Assembly: GCA_014281115.1 (NCBI GenBank)
Contig: JACONQ010000011.1
Coordinates: forward strand, 1,426,001-1,490,000
Source of the DNA: Laburnicola sp. R22_1
Taxonomy: Eukaryota > Ascomycota > Dothideomycetes > Pleosporales > Didymosphaeriaceae
Length of the DNA: 64,000 bases
Reading direction: 5' to 3'
Shown: positions 30,095 through 42,282 of the stretch, piece by piece
Layout: the number at the start of each line of letters is the position of its first letter
Numbering within the stretch: position 1 is the stretch's first letter
Position numbers and translations under genes: made by a program
The notes under the pieces: model-generated
Seen by the model: the letters and a program-made list of their open reading frames with translations, nothing else
Database searches by the model: none
What the model was told of the DNA's origin: nothing

Positions 30095-32161
30095 ATGAAA
30101 TTCCACGCCCTGTGGAGGTTCGGATTCTTCGCTGTCTCAGGCTTCGCAGCTCCATCTCCCTCATCAACTACGTCGGCAGCTCCACCCTCTTTCACATACA
30201 ATGCTACGCATTTCCTGCTCAATGGCGAGCCCTTCCAAATCATCGGAGGCCAAATGGACCCACAACGAATACCCGTGCCGTACTGGCGCGATAGATTGCG
30301 CAAAGTGCGCATGGGATTGAATACGGTATTCTCTTACGTGTTTTGGAATTTGTTGGAGCCAACGCCTGGAATATGGAACAACACAGCGGAAAACGACATC
30401 GCGGCGTTTTTCCGCATCGCTCAGGAGGAAGATTTGACCATTGTGTTGAGACCGGGGCCGTATATTTGTGGGGAGAGGGAATGGGGCGGGTTTCCTGCTT
30501 GGCTGGCGAGCGTGGATGGGCTAGTTGTGAGGGCAAATAATGGCCCATTCTTGGATGCTGCAGAATCTTACTTGGAGAACCTGGCAAATGACCTGAGGCC
30601 GCTGCAGATCGATCAGGGGGGGGCCGATATTGATGGTACAAGTGGAGAATGAGTATGGCTCCTATGGAAACGATCATGACTACACGGCTGCGATAAGAGA
30701 TCTCCTCCGCAGGACCTGCGTGGACGCAGTACTCTACACCAACGACGGCACCGAACAATGGACACTGGAAGGCGGTGCTGTGCCCGGCGTCCTTGCCGAA
30801 GTGGATGGCGACCCTCGCGCTGGTTTCGCCGCACTGCGCAAATATATCACTGACACCTCGATGAAAGGCCCGCTTCTCGATGGCGAGTATTACACTTCTG
30901 GTCCCGACTTCTGGGGTGATACGCATGGCACGCCGAACATCCAGGGATTCGTGGATGATGTGGAGTACGTGCTAGGTGACGAGTCTGCCTCCATCAGTCT
31001 GTATATGGTGCATGGTGGGACGAATTTCGGGTTTAGTAATGGGGCGTTGTGGCAGGATAAGACTAGGGTGTTCACATCGAGTTATGATTATGGGTCGCCG
31101 ATTGATGAGGCGGGACGGACGACGGAGTTGTATGATACATTAAGGCGGGAGATACAGCGACATGTGCCTGAGGGGAGTATTCCGGAGGTGAGTTGCCACG
31201 AACCTGAGTTGTGTGGGAGATATACATGCTTACGACGGTTGGAATGTGTGAAGGTGCCGGAAGATATACCACTCATGGAGATCCCGGCGTTCGATCTCAC
31301 GCCCACTACCCCCTTGTTCGATACCCTAGGCGCAAAAACGAGCAGCAAGATACCGCTAAGCATGGAAGCCCTTGGTCAAGACTACGGCTTCACGCTCTAC
31401 GAACACATCAGCACCGCATCCATCCACGGTCTCATTCAGCCCGGCGACCGCGCGCGCGACCGCGTAATCGTATACATCAACGATACTTTCCACGGCGTGA
31501 TAGACACCCAGTACACCTACCCGCAAAACATCAGCGTGGCGCTCTCCCCCGGAACGAAACTGCAGCTTCTGGTTGAGAACCTAGGCAGAGTGGATTACTA
31601 CTCGAGAGGCACCCCGTATGCGAATCACGTTCTGGATCCGTACAAAGGGATTGTGGGCGATGTGCGTGTTAATGGGACAGTTTTGGAGGGCTGGGATATG
31701 TTTTCTATTCCTCTCACTTCCCTCCCTCATCTCGATCGCAAGTCTACGACAGGCCAATACCAAAATGCACTCAATAACACGCAGCCTTTTGCTAAGAGCT
31801 GGTACACAGAAAAAAAAGATTATAGCTAGATTTTCTTTTTTATCATAGTATAGTTGCGGGATGCAGCTTTGTTCACAAAAAAAAAACCCAGCCTGTGTTC
31901 TACACTGGTACTTTCCGCGTGGATAAACCCGCCTCCGGGGGTCTAGCGGCCTTGGACACGTATCTGGAGGTAAAAGGCGGCGTCAAGGGTAATGTGTGGG
32001 TTAATGCTGTGAATTTGGGGAGGTATTGGCGCGTTGGACCGCAACAAAGCTTATATTTGCCCGGGACTATTGTTAAGACGGGGGCAGAGTGGAATGAGGT
32101 TGTGCTGTTAGAACTAGAACCTGGACATATTGAGGGGGAAGTGACGGGCGTGGGGCAATGA
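30095..32161 (+). pseudogene. Secreted beta-galactosidase, GH35, doubly disrupted
   Basis: The frame starts with a signal peptide, MKFHALWRFGFFAVSGFA, and runs through the GH35 core: GEPFQIIGGQMDPQRIP, LNTVFSYVFWN, RPGPYICGEREWGGFPAWL with the acid/base Glu, and GEYYTSGPDFWGD with the nucleophile. It is broken twice. First, a run of eight G (30616-30623) where seven would keep frame shifts reading just before PILMVQVENEYGSYG. Second, a 101-bp repeat at 31788-31888, flanked by CAGCCT, interrupts NTQ-PVFYTGTF and adds a stop. A 66-bp intron (31188-31253, GTGAGT..AAG) is in frame. The C-terminal domain (31895-32161) still reads well, ending with NLGRYWRVGPQQSLYLPG. So the losses look recent. The intact enzyme would have cleaved extracellular beta-galactosides. 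Confidence 0.85.
31788..31888 (+). mobile_element. 101-bp MITE-like insertion, copy 2, inside GH35
   Basis: Bounded by a 6-bp direct repeat, CAGCCT, at 31782-31787 and 31889-31894. Removing the element and one copy of CAGCCT restores NTQPVFYTGTF in frame, which proves the insertion. The sequence is A/T-tract rich with an internal TGCGGGATGCAGCTTTGTTC block that matches the copy at 7704-7800 in reverse. Subterminal AGCTG sequences lie in opposite orientation near the two ends, a weak inverted repeat. The 6-bp duplication is unlike the TA of the pogo elements, so it belongs to another family. Confidence 0.85.
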
Positions 32162-33124
32162 GGTAGATCCGGATTGTGAGCAGTGTGTCTGAGATGTATA
32201 TATTTTGGAATGGGGGAGGGGAGGTGTGTGTATTTTGGGCAGGACTGGGGAGATATCTGCGATGTATGAGCTCATCAAGTGGTATAGGAAAATGAATGGG
32301 ATATTCTAACCACAGCGGAAGCGCACTTCGTCATGGTAACGTTCTGATGTATATATAGACTCTGCCAAGCAAGTTAGCCTCGTTCTCTAGAGTATTTTGC
32401 AAATGGTTTTGTCCGCTATCCCAATGCAGTCGATATATCGTGTAGACTACGACTATTCACGTCCTCGGGGAGCTGGTAGAGGTCTCGGCTCTTGGTGATG
32501 CGGTCTTGTTGCCATTGCTCGAACAGTTTGCTACGAGTTACTAGATGCTTGCCTTTGAGGCTTAGTATACTCACAGGCCCTCCGATATACATATTTTAAG
32601 AAATAGTGATGTTTTCCCGCAGTTTTCCTACGAGAAACTTCGGTGAGACAAACCCCCGAGCCTTCACCGACTCTCTCCCACGGAGCGCCCCATCATCCTC
32701 CTTAGCCTAATCCATTCGCTATCAGTCACTGTCGGATTCCTAGATGCAGCCATTGTAGCCGTTGCAGCCGGCTTAAAACGGCCCAATTGCGTCGACAGCG
32801 TGAGTTGGGTGGAATACTTTGCTCAAAAGGGAAAATAGCTCCCCGCGTCGAGCTGTCGCGCTACGGCGACTCTTCCGACTGCCCCTCCACCGTGAAATTG
32901 TCACTGCGCCCCATAAGCATTTCAACAGCACTTTTCCAGCATCAGGACTAGCGACCCCGCAAACATGCGATGGGACGATTACTGTGTGGCCAACGGCCGA
33001 TGAGAGCCGCAAGGCCAGACGCGCATGGAGTTATAAGTACGATTGTGCTTTGGAACCGCGCTTCATGACCCAACTTCCACACCGTCTTTCAATCCATCCA
33101 TCTGTGCAGCTCTGATCGAGCGCA
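32162..33124. other. Intergenic region
   Basis: No supportable gene; contains the GH35 3' flank and the promoter of the oxidase gene. Confidence 0.4.
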
Positions 33125-34535
33125 ATGGCATCGCCCTCCTATCTCATCGTCGGAGCTGGCGTCTTCGGCGTCTCGACCGCGTACACCCTCATCCAGAAGT
33201 ACCCCAATGCCTCGATCACCATTGTCGATCGCGATGCGTACGACGCCGACAACCGCGTAGCTGCGTCGTGGGACTGGAACAAGGTGGTGCGTGCCGACTA
33301 TGATGATATCATTTACTGCAAGTTGGCGCTTGAGGCGCAGGACATGTTTAAGTCAGATCCGCTGTACAAGCCGTACTTCCACGAGACGGGAATCTACTGG
33401 ATTTGCCGGTCCGATTACGCAGGGGAAGTCATTGACAACTACAAGAAGCTGGGCAGGAAAGCTGAGCTGCAGGCGGTACCTGTCAACGAGGCGCGGAAAC
33501 TGTACGGTGGCCTGTTCGAGGATGCAGACTACACGGGTGTCAAGGATGTGCTCGTCAACAAGACGAGTGGGTGGGCAAACGCTGGCGATTCACTAAGGGC
33601 AGTGACCAAGAAGTCGATCGAGCTGGGCGTCAAATACGTGGTAGCCGATATCGAGTCGCTTCAGTTCAACGGCAGCGGACGATGCACAGGCGTAAAGACG
33701 AAGAAGGGAGATACCCTGACAGCGTCGCATGTTGTTCTCTGCACAGGAGCGTTTACGCCGAAGCTACTGGAGCAAGCCGCAAAGGCCAGTGGAAACCCCA
33801 ATATCTCGGCCGGCGACAGGATAGTGGCGGGCGGTATTACCACAGGTATGACTACGCTCAACGAGCAGTCATACAAGAGGTTCGCACAGATGCCTGTGGG
33901 TGTGCAGGGCTACACTGCATCAACAGGTACGATCTTCACACACGACTTATTTCCGGACATTACATAACTTTGTCCAGGTCCCTTCATCGGCAGTCTCCCA
34001 CCTACCCGCGATCGCGAGCTCAAGTGGTGGGGCCAGAAGATCTTCAAGAACACGCAAAACATCCTTGGCAAGCGCATCTCAGCACCACCCCCAGAGCCCG
34101 ATTACGCGCAGTGGAAAGTCCCCAATCCGCTGAAGCAGGACATCTCATATGCAAACAACGTCTTTTATGGCAAGAATGGTGCGGATTGGAAGATGGAAAA
34201 GTACCGAATCTGCTGGTATGGCCTTACCACCCAGACAACACTCAGAACCACAGAACTAACTGTAACATAGGGACGCTTTCACCACCTCTTCTGACTTCAT
34301 AATCTCTCCACACGCCGGCGCACAAGGCCTCTACATCGCCACATGTGGATCCTTCCACGGCTACAAATTCTTCCCCGTGTTGGGCAAGTACGTGACACAG
34401 ATGCTGGAGGGCAAGCTAGAACCTGAACTCAGGGAGAAGTGGGCCTGGGACCGTGAAAGGCCCGACCCAGCGCTCAACCCAGATTGGCCGCGGTGGGAGA
34501 TGAAGGATCTGATGGATGTGCAGGCTAAGCTGTGA
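33125..34535 (+). CDS. FAD-dependent oxidoreductase, fructosyl amino acid / saccharopine oxidase type
   Basis: Three exons: 33125-33926, 33978-34215 and 34271-34535, with introns of 51 and 55 bp. The total is exactly 435 codons, giving 434 residues. The N-terminus YLIVGAGVFGVSTAYTL is the Rossmann FAD-binding motif (GxGxxG), followed by the second ribose-binding acidic residue in ITIVDRD and ASWDWNKVVRADY. The C-terminal HAGAQGLYIATCGSFHGYKFFPVLGKYV is the family signature; the Cys is where FAD is covalently linked in monomeric sarcosine/fructosyl-amine oxidases. These peroxisomal or cytosolic enzymes oxidise fructosyl amino acids, pipecolate or saccharopine. No clear C-terminal peroxisomal signal is present (it ends QAKL). 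Exact substrate unknown. Confidence 0.9.
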
Positions 34536-37500
34536 GGGGGGGCATTGCATTCGGTTAATGGCATGGTTTCTTGGTGTAATAGTCGAGTATGGTGTCTTGG
34601 TGTGTATAGACAAATTTTTTAGTAATGGGATTATATCTACATTTTTTTGATTCGGGATCTCATAGTGCGGGTACGGTTGATGTCTTTGTAAGGAATGCCT
34701 GGTTCAATATTGAGCAGACCGACCTGCATCACGCTTCAGCACGCGAACTTGCGAGCAACACTGGCGAAATATACATGTGTTGCACAACGAATTCTAAATT
34801 CCAGTCCATTCGCACGCAGTCAGGAACGGTTCGAATCGTTTCATACCACTATATAAGCATTTAATCTTACATTCGCTTTCAACTCAGCCAGTGTGTTGCT
34901 CCGTATGTCCACTGGTTTGTGGGCCAATGACCTGACAGATAATCACACTTACTTTTTGCCATTGATGCAATTCTGAAGCGAACATGCAGTGCGACACGCA
35001 TGCGTGCATCGTCATCTAATCACATCTTCTCCCTAGCCGCTTGCACCACGCACAGAAACGCTACTGAAAATCTCCCGTCGTCTCTTCGAAATTACTAAAA
35101 TGCCAATCCTCATCGCTACCGAGTAGATACAGGTGCGAAGCGCTTCACGGTGGCCTTTCATATATCTTATACTAACTAGTGTGTTGCTTCGGTGTTAGGA
35201 TAATAACACTCGACGCTTTTGTACTAGGTTACGCCAAAGCTGTGCAACAAAGTATTAATCACGGCGCATGTAGGCGAGCAGTGTGCATAACGCAGTGTTT
35301 TAATCTCGCATCCCATGCAGATTTCGTTAATTATTCCGCATCCACACACCCAGTACAATGGATCTTCAACGTACATATGTTAAATTTATACCCACCAGCT
35401 CCGGCATCGTCTCACGCGCACATGATAAGTTAGCTGATGTGCCATTATCAGTGAGTTTCGCGTGCACTATCTAAGAACAAGAGCAAGATGTTATCTACCT
35501 ATAAAATACATTCGACTTCTAAGCAAGTGGTTAATTATAGCATTACTTGAATTCTAATGTTAATTTTTTACCATTACCATTACCGCGACACCACACGGCA
35601 CGGCACGGCACCACAAACTGAAAATGAAAGCTTCCAATCAGTTAAAAAAACATTTAGACACCGAACGTCATATTTCAACTGCCTGACAAAGCAGTTAGGC
35701 AGGCGGAAAGCAAGCGAGGCTCAATAGTCGCCCGCTACCGGAACGTGGTTGAGATCTACCAGCGTACGGATTCATTGTGTCCTTTTCAAGGTAAAGGCGT
35801 CGAGTGGAAAGGGCCAAGGCGTCTTTGCCACAGTAGGCATCGCGAAAAACACCCGCCTCATCGTGTCCTTTTCAAGGTCAAGACATCGAGTGGAAAGGGC
35901 CAAGGCGTCTTTGCCAGGTAGGCATTGCGAAAAACGCGTCTTCGAAGAAGAGCGGTTCTTCCTTCCCGACCAGGGCATGAAGGACAATCGTGACAACCAA
36001 CATGTTTTTGTCGGTGAGGAGGGGCCAAATTTTCTTCAGTCGGTACCTAGGTATGTGACTCACAAGGCGCCGAACCGTAGTTCAACAAGACCTCTGCGTC
36101 TGTAACGTTGGCTTCCAAGCCATTGATTACATGATCGTTCCAGGTCCCTTTTCATCCCTGGAAAGTGCTGCAACATGGGAATAGTTTCCCATGTTAGACG
36201 CTCCTGCTGGTTATTGTAAGGCGGTGGAAGGACGACAGGAAATCTGCCTTCTGGGTCTGGTTGAAATATGGTTTGCACTCGGCGTAGAAAGGCGCGCAGA
36301 GGGTTCGATGCTCGTTCCGCTTCGGGAGATCAGGCCCGAAGCGTTGCATTTTGCGGACTCTGGGGGTAGAACGCAGGGTGTGTTTTCTTGGGTGCGTTGA
36401 CACGAGATGTTGAGAGTTGCAGGAACGAACAGTGGCACCGGCTGGATCGAAGGCGAATGTAAAATTAAAGGCTCATATACTAGATGATTCAGGGGACTCG
36501 AAAGAGCGACAGCAGCACGTAGAAAACAAGAAATGGCCGTGTTGAATTGTGTGCGGATCATGGATGTGTGTGTGCGGTGGGGATCGGGCGTGTACTGTGT
36601 GGTACAAGAACAGGGTTGCTGCAGCTGAACGAGAAAAAGAAAAAGATAAGCGGTGGCCTCTGGCTGGAGGAGGAGCCGGGACAGAATATAGAAAGTGCCA
36701 AACGTGGTACGGAAGCTTGGAATGCTGGCTGTAAGGAAGATAAATAATGTGGCATTGTTCTGTTGATGGTCCTTGCTAGAATCTTGTTCAGAGTCGTCTG
36801 GTGGTTATAATCCGCACTGCCTAGATGCGTGAAGCGCATATATCGAGTTTAGATCATACTCCCAATCGCGCTTACTTGTGCAATTCTTACCAATGGAAGG
36901 TTGTATCTTTAGCAGATTGGTAGATACCTAGGTACGGGAACAATAGGTACTGACGACTATCCATCGCGCAGCTGTTCTATGTCTCCAATTGGGTCGATCG
37001 CCTCCGAGCGCAAAAGGATAGCTTAATGCTGAAGGCTAGGGATGCGTATTCTCATCTACGCCTGCGAGCTCGTAGACGACTCTATTCGAGAAGAGCAGGG
37101 GGAGGGTCACAGTGCCTGCGAGCAGTATGTAGCTCTGCACATAGACGAGCTTGTAGTCCGGTACAAGATAATTTTGGGGTGTGAAAAAAAGACTGAAACG
37201 TTAGCAGGGTGAGGAGTAAAACTACGTAAGATAGAGCGTTTGAATGCAGTAAAGTTTTTATCTTTTTGCTTTTGCACGTAGTTGCTGGAGCGGCAACCTG
37301 CCAATCTTTCATAAGCACCAATAAATGAAGTATCAGGCACCCTTAGCTGCGAGAGAGATTACATTAATTGATCCAAGGCTTTTGTTAAGTAGACATAGAG
37401 CGATAAGGAGCATTGAGGAAGTATGATAAAGCGCATTAAATACCTGAGGTGAGCCTAGGTTTATATCGACAGGCATTTATGTTCGGGAATCAAGCCAAAA

Positions 37501-39114
37501 ATCTCCCGTTGCGGATTCGACGAGGAGCACTCTCTGGGGAAGGACAGCAATCAGTGATAGTAAATCTTCCGCGGAAAGGATCATTTGCTAGCATGGGGAT
37601 AGAGGTATCCATGCTCCTCGGAAAGGCATAGTCATGACACCACAACTAAGATCTCTGGGTCAATAAAACAATATTCCAATGCAGAATAAGGCAGACTTAT
37701 TAGTCGCATCGTGAAGACAGTAAGTAAATGACAGGATTTCCGAAGGAATAGTGTTGTGCTATCCGTAGCAAATTTGGTTTCAACCACTTTTGTGATGCTT
37801 GTCAAAAAGGGCGACCTTAGTCCTGAAAACATCGATTGCAACGGACTTAGTTTTTTGCCAAGTGCGAAGCGTGGGTCGCTAGGCGCCCGCGCTCCCGTTT
37901 CGGCTTACCTCAAAGATGTCATTACCTCAATCCGCGCCGCGATAGAAAACCGAGCTGCGGTGATGCGCGAGGCGATGGTCCATGTCTCTCCTATGTCTTG
38001 TAAGTCAACCCTTTCGCTTTGCTCGTTCTGCTTGCTTTACTGACCTGTTCCCAGAGTGGTAGTATTCACCCGTCCGCGTCCCTCGAACCATCATTATGCC
38101 CGCCTCGTTCGCGTATATATAACGCTGTGCGCTATCGATATGCTCTTCAGTAGATGCTGATCTCGACGGTACCCGCTCTTGAGATCCACAGACCATATGG
38201 GAAGCCTGGAGGATATATCGCACTGAGTAAGACACCAGTGTAACAGACAGCAGCGCAACCATGTGGGGACGGCCATCTCCAGGGGAAATGAAAAACAATT
38301 AAACTATGAATACCGAAGTTGAGGTGCTCTGCATCAACGAACAGCTGCTAGGATGCACGAAGTGCGACCAGGCTTTAAGTCTCCAACCAAAGTTTCTACA
38401 TGTCCTGTCAGAAGAGTTGTTGTACAAGATGACCACACTATTCAAGGACGAATGAACTCCAACAAGTCAAACTTGCATCAATAACATACTCAAAAAGCTC
38501 GGGCTACTTGGCAAACTTGTCTCAGATCATAAGGTTGCTTCTGGCTTGGACGACACCAGTCACTTTACAGTGACAGCTCCTCCCTTAGACGCCCTGCCTT
38601 GCCTAGCCAGGTAGTTCTTAGGTGAAGCCGCAATGAACGCACAATTTGGCTTATGCAAAAGCAGGGAGTTGACTACGACGACTGCTGGTCACCAACAGTT
38701 CGATCCACATCCGTCCGTATTCTGTTCACGATCGCTGCGTCCCTCAGTTGGCAGCGTAAGCAGTACAACATCGTCACGGTGTTCTTCATCTCTTTATCAA
38801 CGAGAAATTGGCTACCTAGGTAGTTCGCTTTCACCATGTCACTGTTACAGAGATTCCCTTTCACCGCATTTCAAAGTCTTGGCGTCTTTCACCTTCACCA
38901 CAACTCGCGAGCGATACCGCGCAGGTGGAAGACCCGGCAATACCCACATTCACTGCGCGTCACTCAATGCGTCACCCAACTTTTGAACGCGTCCACGCGC
39001 AACCGCGTACAAAAGCGCGCAGACACGCGCCTCACTCTGCCTTTCTCGCCCTACTTACTCAACCCGTCTCTCCGCTCTGCATGTAAGTCAACCTTTCATT
39101 TCACCGACCTTAGT
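34536..39114. other. 4.6-kb gene desert
   Basis: I see no gene with a motif or a convincing spliced frame. Contents are an 86-bp tandem duplication at 35772-35938, a short CGGCA repeat near 35597, several CCTAGG/TACCTAGGTA sites (36048, 36926, 38813), and fragmented frames up to 125 codons. A stretch around 37895-38005 reads as SAYLKDVITSIRAAIENRAAVMREAM before a GTAAGT and could be a remnant exon. A 5' UTR intron of the next gene may lie at 39082-39113 (GTAAGT..TAG). Confidence 0.5.
35772..35938. repeat. Tandem duplication, unit about 86 bp
   Basis: Two head-to-tail copies beginning TCATTGTGTCCTTTTCAAGG and TCATCGTGTCCTTTTCAAGG (35772 and 35858). They share GAGTGGAAAGGGCCAAGGCG and GTCTTTGCCA, and differ at a few bases and one small indel. 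No other copy in the window. Confidence 0.85.
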
Positions 39115-39863
39115 ATGTCGCGGTCAGCAAACCCGACCGAGAAGATGGCGGAAGCCCTTGACGAGCGTACGCTCTCACCCCGCCCTCATTACAAGCTCAA
39201 TACATACTAACCACTTCCTTCACAGGCAAAGAGACCCCGGAGGACACGAGGCTCGACTCCGGCTACCACGAGTCGGACCACACCATGGAATCCAATTCCT
39301 CGAATTTCCGCGGTGCCGACGTATACGCAAACCTCGACCTCGACGAGGTGGTTGCGAGAATCCTAGAAGCGGAAGCTGACGTACTGGACGACTTGCACGG
39401 CCCTTATATCGTCGAAGAACCGGACGGCGTCGACCCCCTGCTGCGCTCCACCAGACCCTTGCTCCGGTATCCGCAGCCCACGCTCGTGCTGCCGTCCAAC
39501 TACCCCTTCCGCACCACCGAGGCAGGATATCCGATTTTCAGGCAGATCAAGAAGCCGAAGTCGCGGTACCGTGCGACCATGTCCACGACACCGGGCTTCG
39601 CTGATCCGCGCGTCAAGGCCTTTGTCGACTTTTACACGAACACGTACAGCAAGATGGAGGTCTGGGAGGCGCGTGTCTGGTGCGAGAAGAGGGGCGTTGC
39701 GACCTATGGGACCCATAAACAGCTTGTGGAGAGGTTGGTGGAGCGGGCCTTGCGCGATGCGGTGCGGGGTTGGTCGGAGGTGGTCGAGGATGTGGGTAGG
39801 GTGAGGATGGAGGAGGCGCCGCCGTTGCCTCCAGCTGGTTCGGATTGGGAGGGCACGCCTTGA
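39115..39863 (+). CDS. Small protein with a SAP-like helix pair
   Basis: Exon 1 is 39115-39166 and exon 2 is 39226-39863. The 59-bp intron starts GTACGC, has CTAAC and ends CAG, phase 1; the total is 230 codons, giving 229 residues. The N-terminal half is acidic and probably disordered (LDSGYHESDHTMESNSSN, then LDLDEVVARILEAEADVLDD). Near residue 165-195 the segment EARVWCEKRGVATYGTHKQL followed by VERLVERAL resembles the SAP motif, in which an LKxxLxxxGLxxxGxKxxLxxRL pattern forms two helices that bind DNA or RNA. The match is by eye and not strong. A 5' UTR intron at 39082-39113 is possible. Function unknown; a nuclear DNA- or RNA-associated role is a guess. Confidence 0.65.
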
Positions 39864-40527
39864 AGCCTTCAGGAGAGACTGGGTGTTTGTGATGGCTACG
39901 GTTTGGGGGCGTGCATCTCTGAATTTGCTATCTGCTGAGTGCGTGTGTTGCATACCACTGATGGACTGCAACCGTTGAGGTCTCCAAAATTGCTTGTAGA
40001 CCATGCTTCCGGATCGCATTTGATCTACGTGCGAGGCAGGGTCGATCCAATGTGGCAACTTTGCGGCATGATCGAACCATGAATGTTATATCATCAGATA
40101 TGATTTTCGTTTCTATCCTTGTCTTGGACGTGTTTGTACATGTGCGGATGATGTTTACTGATTGCTTACTCCATCGATCCCAGCTCCGAAACCCGCGAGG
40201 TGAATGTGAGGAATTTATTCGCTTTCTCTTTCGTGTATGCATCCAAATGTCAGGATATTCTGCATTGCTCTTGATCCACACATCCGCATCAGGCAGCGAA
40301 CTATATCCTGACTAACTTCCTACCATGTGATAGTAGATTCGTTGGGATTGCATGCAGGTGGTGTGCTTGATGGGGTACTAGTGATAATGATAATGATAAA
40401 GGCAGGAGTGATTTGTAGCGTATAGAACTGCACAGCAAGTCCGGCGCTTCAGTCTTCCAAATCGAAAATCGAACGCAGTCGGCATGAACGCAAATTAGGC
40501 CCAGAGTGACTCTAGATAAAGGTTACG
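39864..40527. other. Intergenic region between convergent genes
   Basis: Between two 3' ends; contains a short TGATAA repeat at about 40383-40399. No gene seen. Confidence 0.4.
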
Positions 40528-42282
40528 TCACACGTCCGGGATCGGTAACTCACCCTGCGTCCACTGCCCACCCTTGAAGTCCCTAGTAAACACACTCAAG
40601 TCGTCACCCCTCGTCTGATAGAAGACATACAAGCTCTTGCCCCCAGATTGGTCTTCTACAGCCGTTACACTCATGTGCGTGCCTTTTAAGCCCGGTATCG
40701 TGCCTCGTGTACTCCCAACTGTGAACATGTTCTCATCAACATCAGTCGTATTCTCAGCCGCCCAATCGATATCGTGTCCCACGATTGACCCATCATCCAT
40801 CTGCGTATAGAAGTACTCGGTAAAGCCAAGCGAGGTGCTCGGATGAACGTTGGGGATAGCGTAGCGGGTGGCGTTTTCCCACGTGTTGATGGGATGTGCG
40901 GGTGTCGAAGTGGCGCTACTGTTGGTGTCCTTCCACCAGATGGTTGCCGTGTCCTGTGTATCTACCATCATGGTATACGTCGTAGTGCCTGGTCCCCAGC
41001 TGAAGCAGCCGACACCGGCATGCGCATTCATCCCTGTCCAAGTGTGTTGCTCTAACCACTGATCTTGCCCTTCGTACCATCCGTATTGTCTGAACGTCGT
41101 TTCATTGGCCGGGTACCAGAGATGCATGCCATGCGTGCTGGCATTGAAGGGTATCGTATTGTTGTTCCCATCGCGAGTCGGGAACTTGGACGCATCCGAA
41201 TCGCCGTAGTAGTTTCCGTACCAGCAGGCTTGAAGGCCTACATTTGGAGCATCGTAAGCCGTCAAGTTGAGTTTGTCCAGCGGGCCATTTTCCCAAATGT
41301 TCGTGCTATTGCTGTTCACTTTCTGCTTCACGCGACCATCCTTGGATATGTAGAAGATATGCCACTGTGGAGGCGATGTCATTAGCTCTGATAAGAATCT
41401 CTACGCATGGGACGACACACTTACCACGGATGTGTCATTGACAGAGTAAGATACCGCAGATATGGGAGTCGCGTTCTTCGCATCACTAACAATGACTTCA
41501 GATCCGGTCCCGCCAATCCACTCGCCCTTCGGGGTGAGTTGTATAGATCGTATCTCGCCCGTCCAGTGCTGGAAGTAAACGGTCATTATCTTGCGTTCTT
41601 GCTCGTTCCAGAATTCTGTAGCGAGAGCGATGCCAGAGCCATTGTATGTTCCGTTACTTGAGTAATAAGCTGATCCTAATGCACCGCCAATGCAAAAATC
41701 TGGGGTTTTAGCGCAATATGGGTCGACGAAGCCTGGTCCGGTCCTAGTGAGGAATAAGCAAAGTACACGCATCGTTCTTCGAAAGACTTACGACAATCGA
41801 TTACTCTTCTTCCTGTTTCCTAGGCCTAGGCCTAATCCAAGACCTAGAGCAACCGCCACCACAAAGACTAGTATAATGACACCTAAGAGATACCTGCGCG
41901 GTATGCCACACGTCTTAGGGGACTTCTCTGAGTGTAGTACTGACACCCGACGTCTAACAATCTGACCCTTTTCGTCGAACTCCAACGGTTGAAAGCCAGA
42001 GACCACTGTCTCGTCGACTGAGTATGGAGAAATGGGCCTGCGCTGTTGTGCCAGCCAAGGCTCAATCACTTCCGGTGCGTCATGTACGGCTTCTTTGGAG
42101 GATGCTGGCCTGCGGGAAAGTTAGTTCCGCAAGCCAGCTATAGTACATCAAACCTACTCTGGATTGTTGGGAAAGAACTTCTCCGGTGCCTGCGCACTAG
42201 GAGAGTCGTCTTGGAGTGGGACGGTGTCGACCGGACTATCGATCTTGTACGTAGTGTCCACCTTGGTCGATTGTGTCTCCAT
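40528..42282 (-). CDS. Membrane-anchored fucose-specific-lectin-like protein
   Basis: Four exons: 42158-42282, 41792-42109, 41425-41743 and 40528-41364. The introns are 47, 48 and 60 bp, and the exons total exactly 533 codons, giving 532 residues. A cytosolic N-terminus of about 110 residues (METQSTKVDTTYKIDSPVD...) is followed by one membrane segment, RYLLGVIILVFVVAVALGLG, so this is a type II protein. The outer part is a beta-propeller-like domain with repeated blades containing ISAVSY, WHIFYISKDGRVKQ, WYGNYYGDSDASKF, MHLWYPANET and LYVFYQTRGDDLSVFTRDF. These match the fungal fucose-specific lectin (AAL/FleA-like) fold. Many N-glycosylation sites (NST, NGT, NGS, NAT, NTT) fit an external location. 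Sugar binding is inferred from family resemblance; ligand residues were not checked. Confidence 0.8.

Noticed and set aside
31788..31888. Reading the GH35 insertion as an intron
   Set aside because: The possible donor at GGTACAC is phase 2, while the acceptor before CCTGTGTTC needs phase 0. The 6-bp direct repeat and the second copy at 7.7 kb fit an insertion.
37756..38043. A 95-codon frame in the gene desert, with a GTAAGT after it
   Set aside because: A coding-looking stretch exists but no second exon or domain was found, so it is mentioned only in the desert entry.
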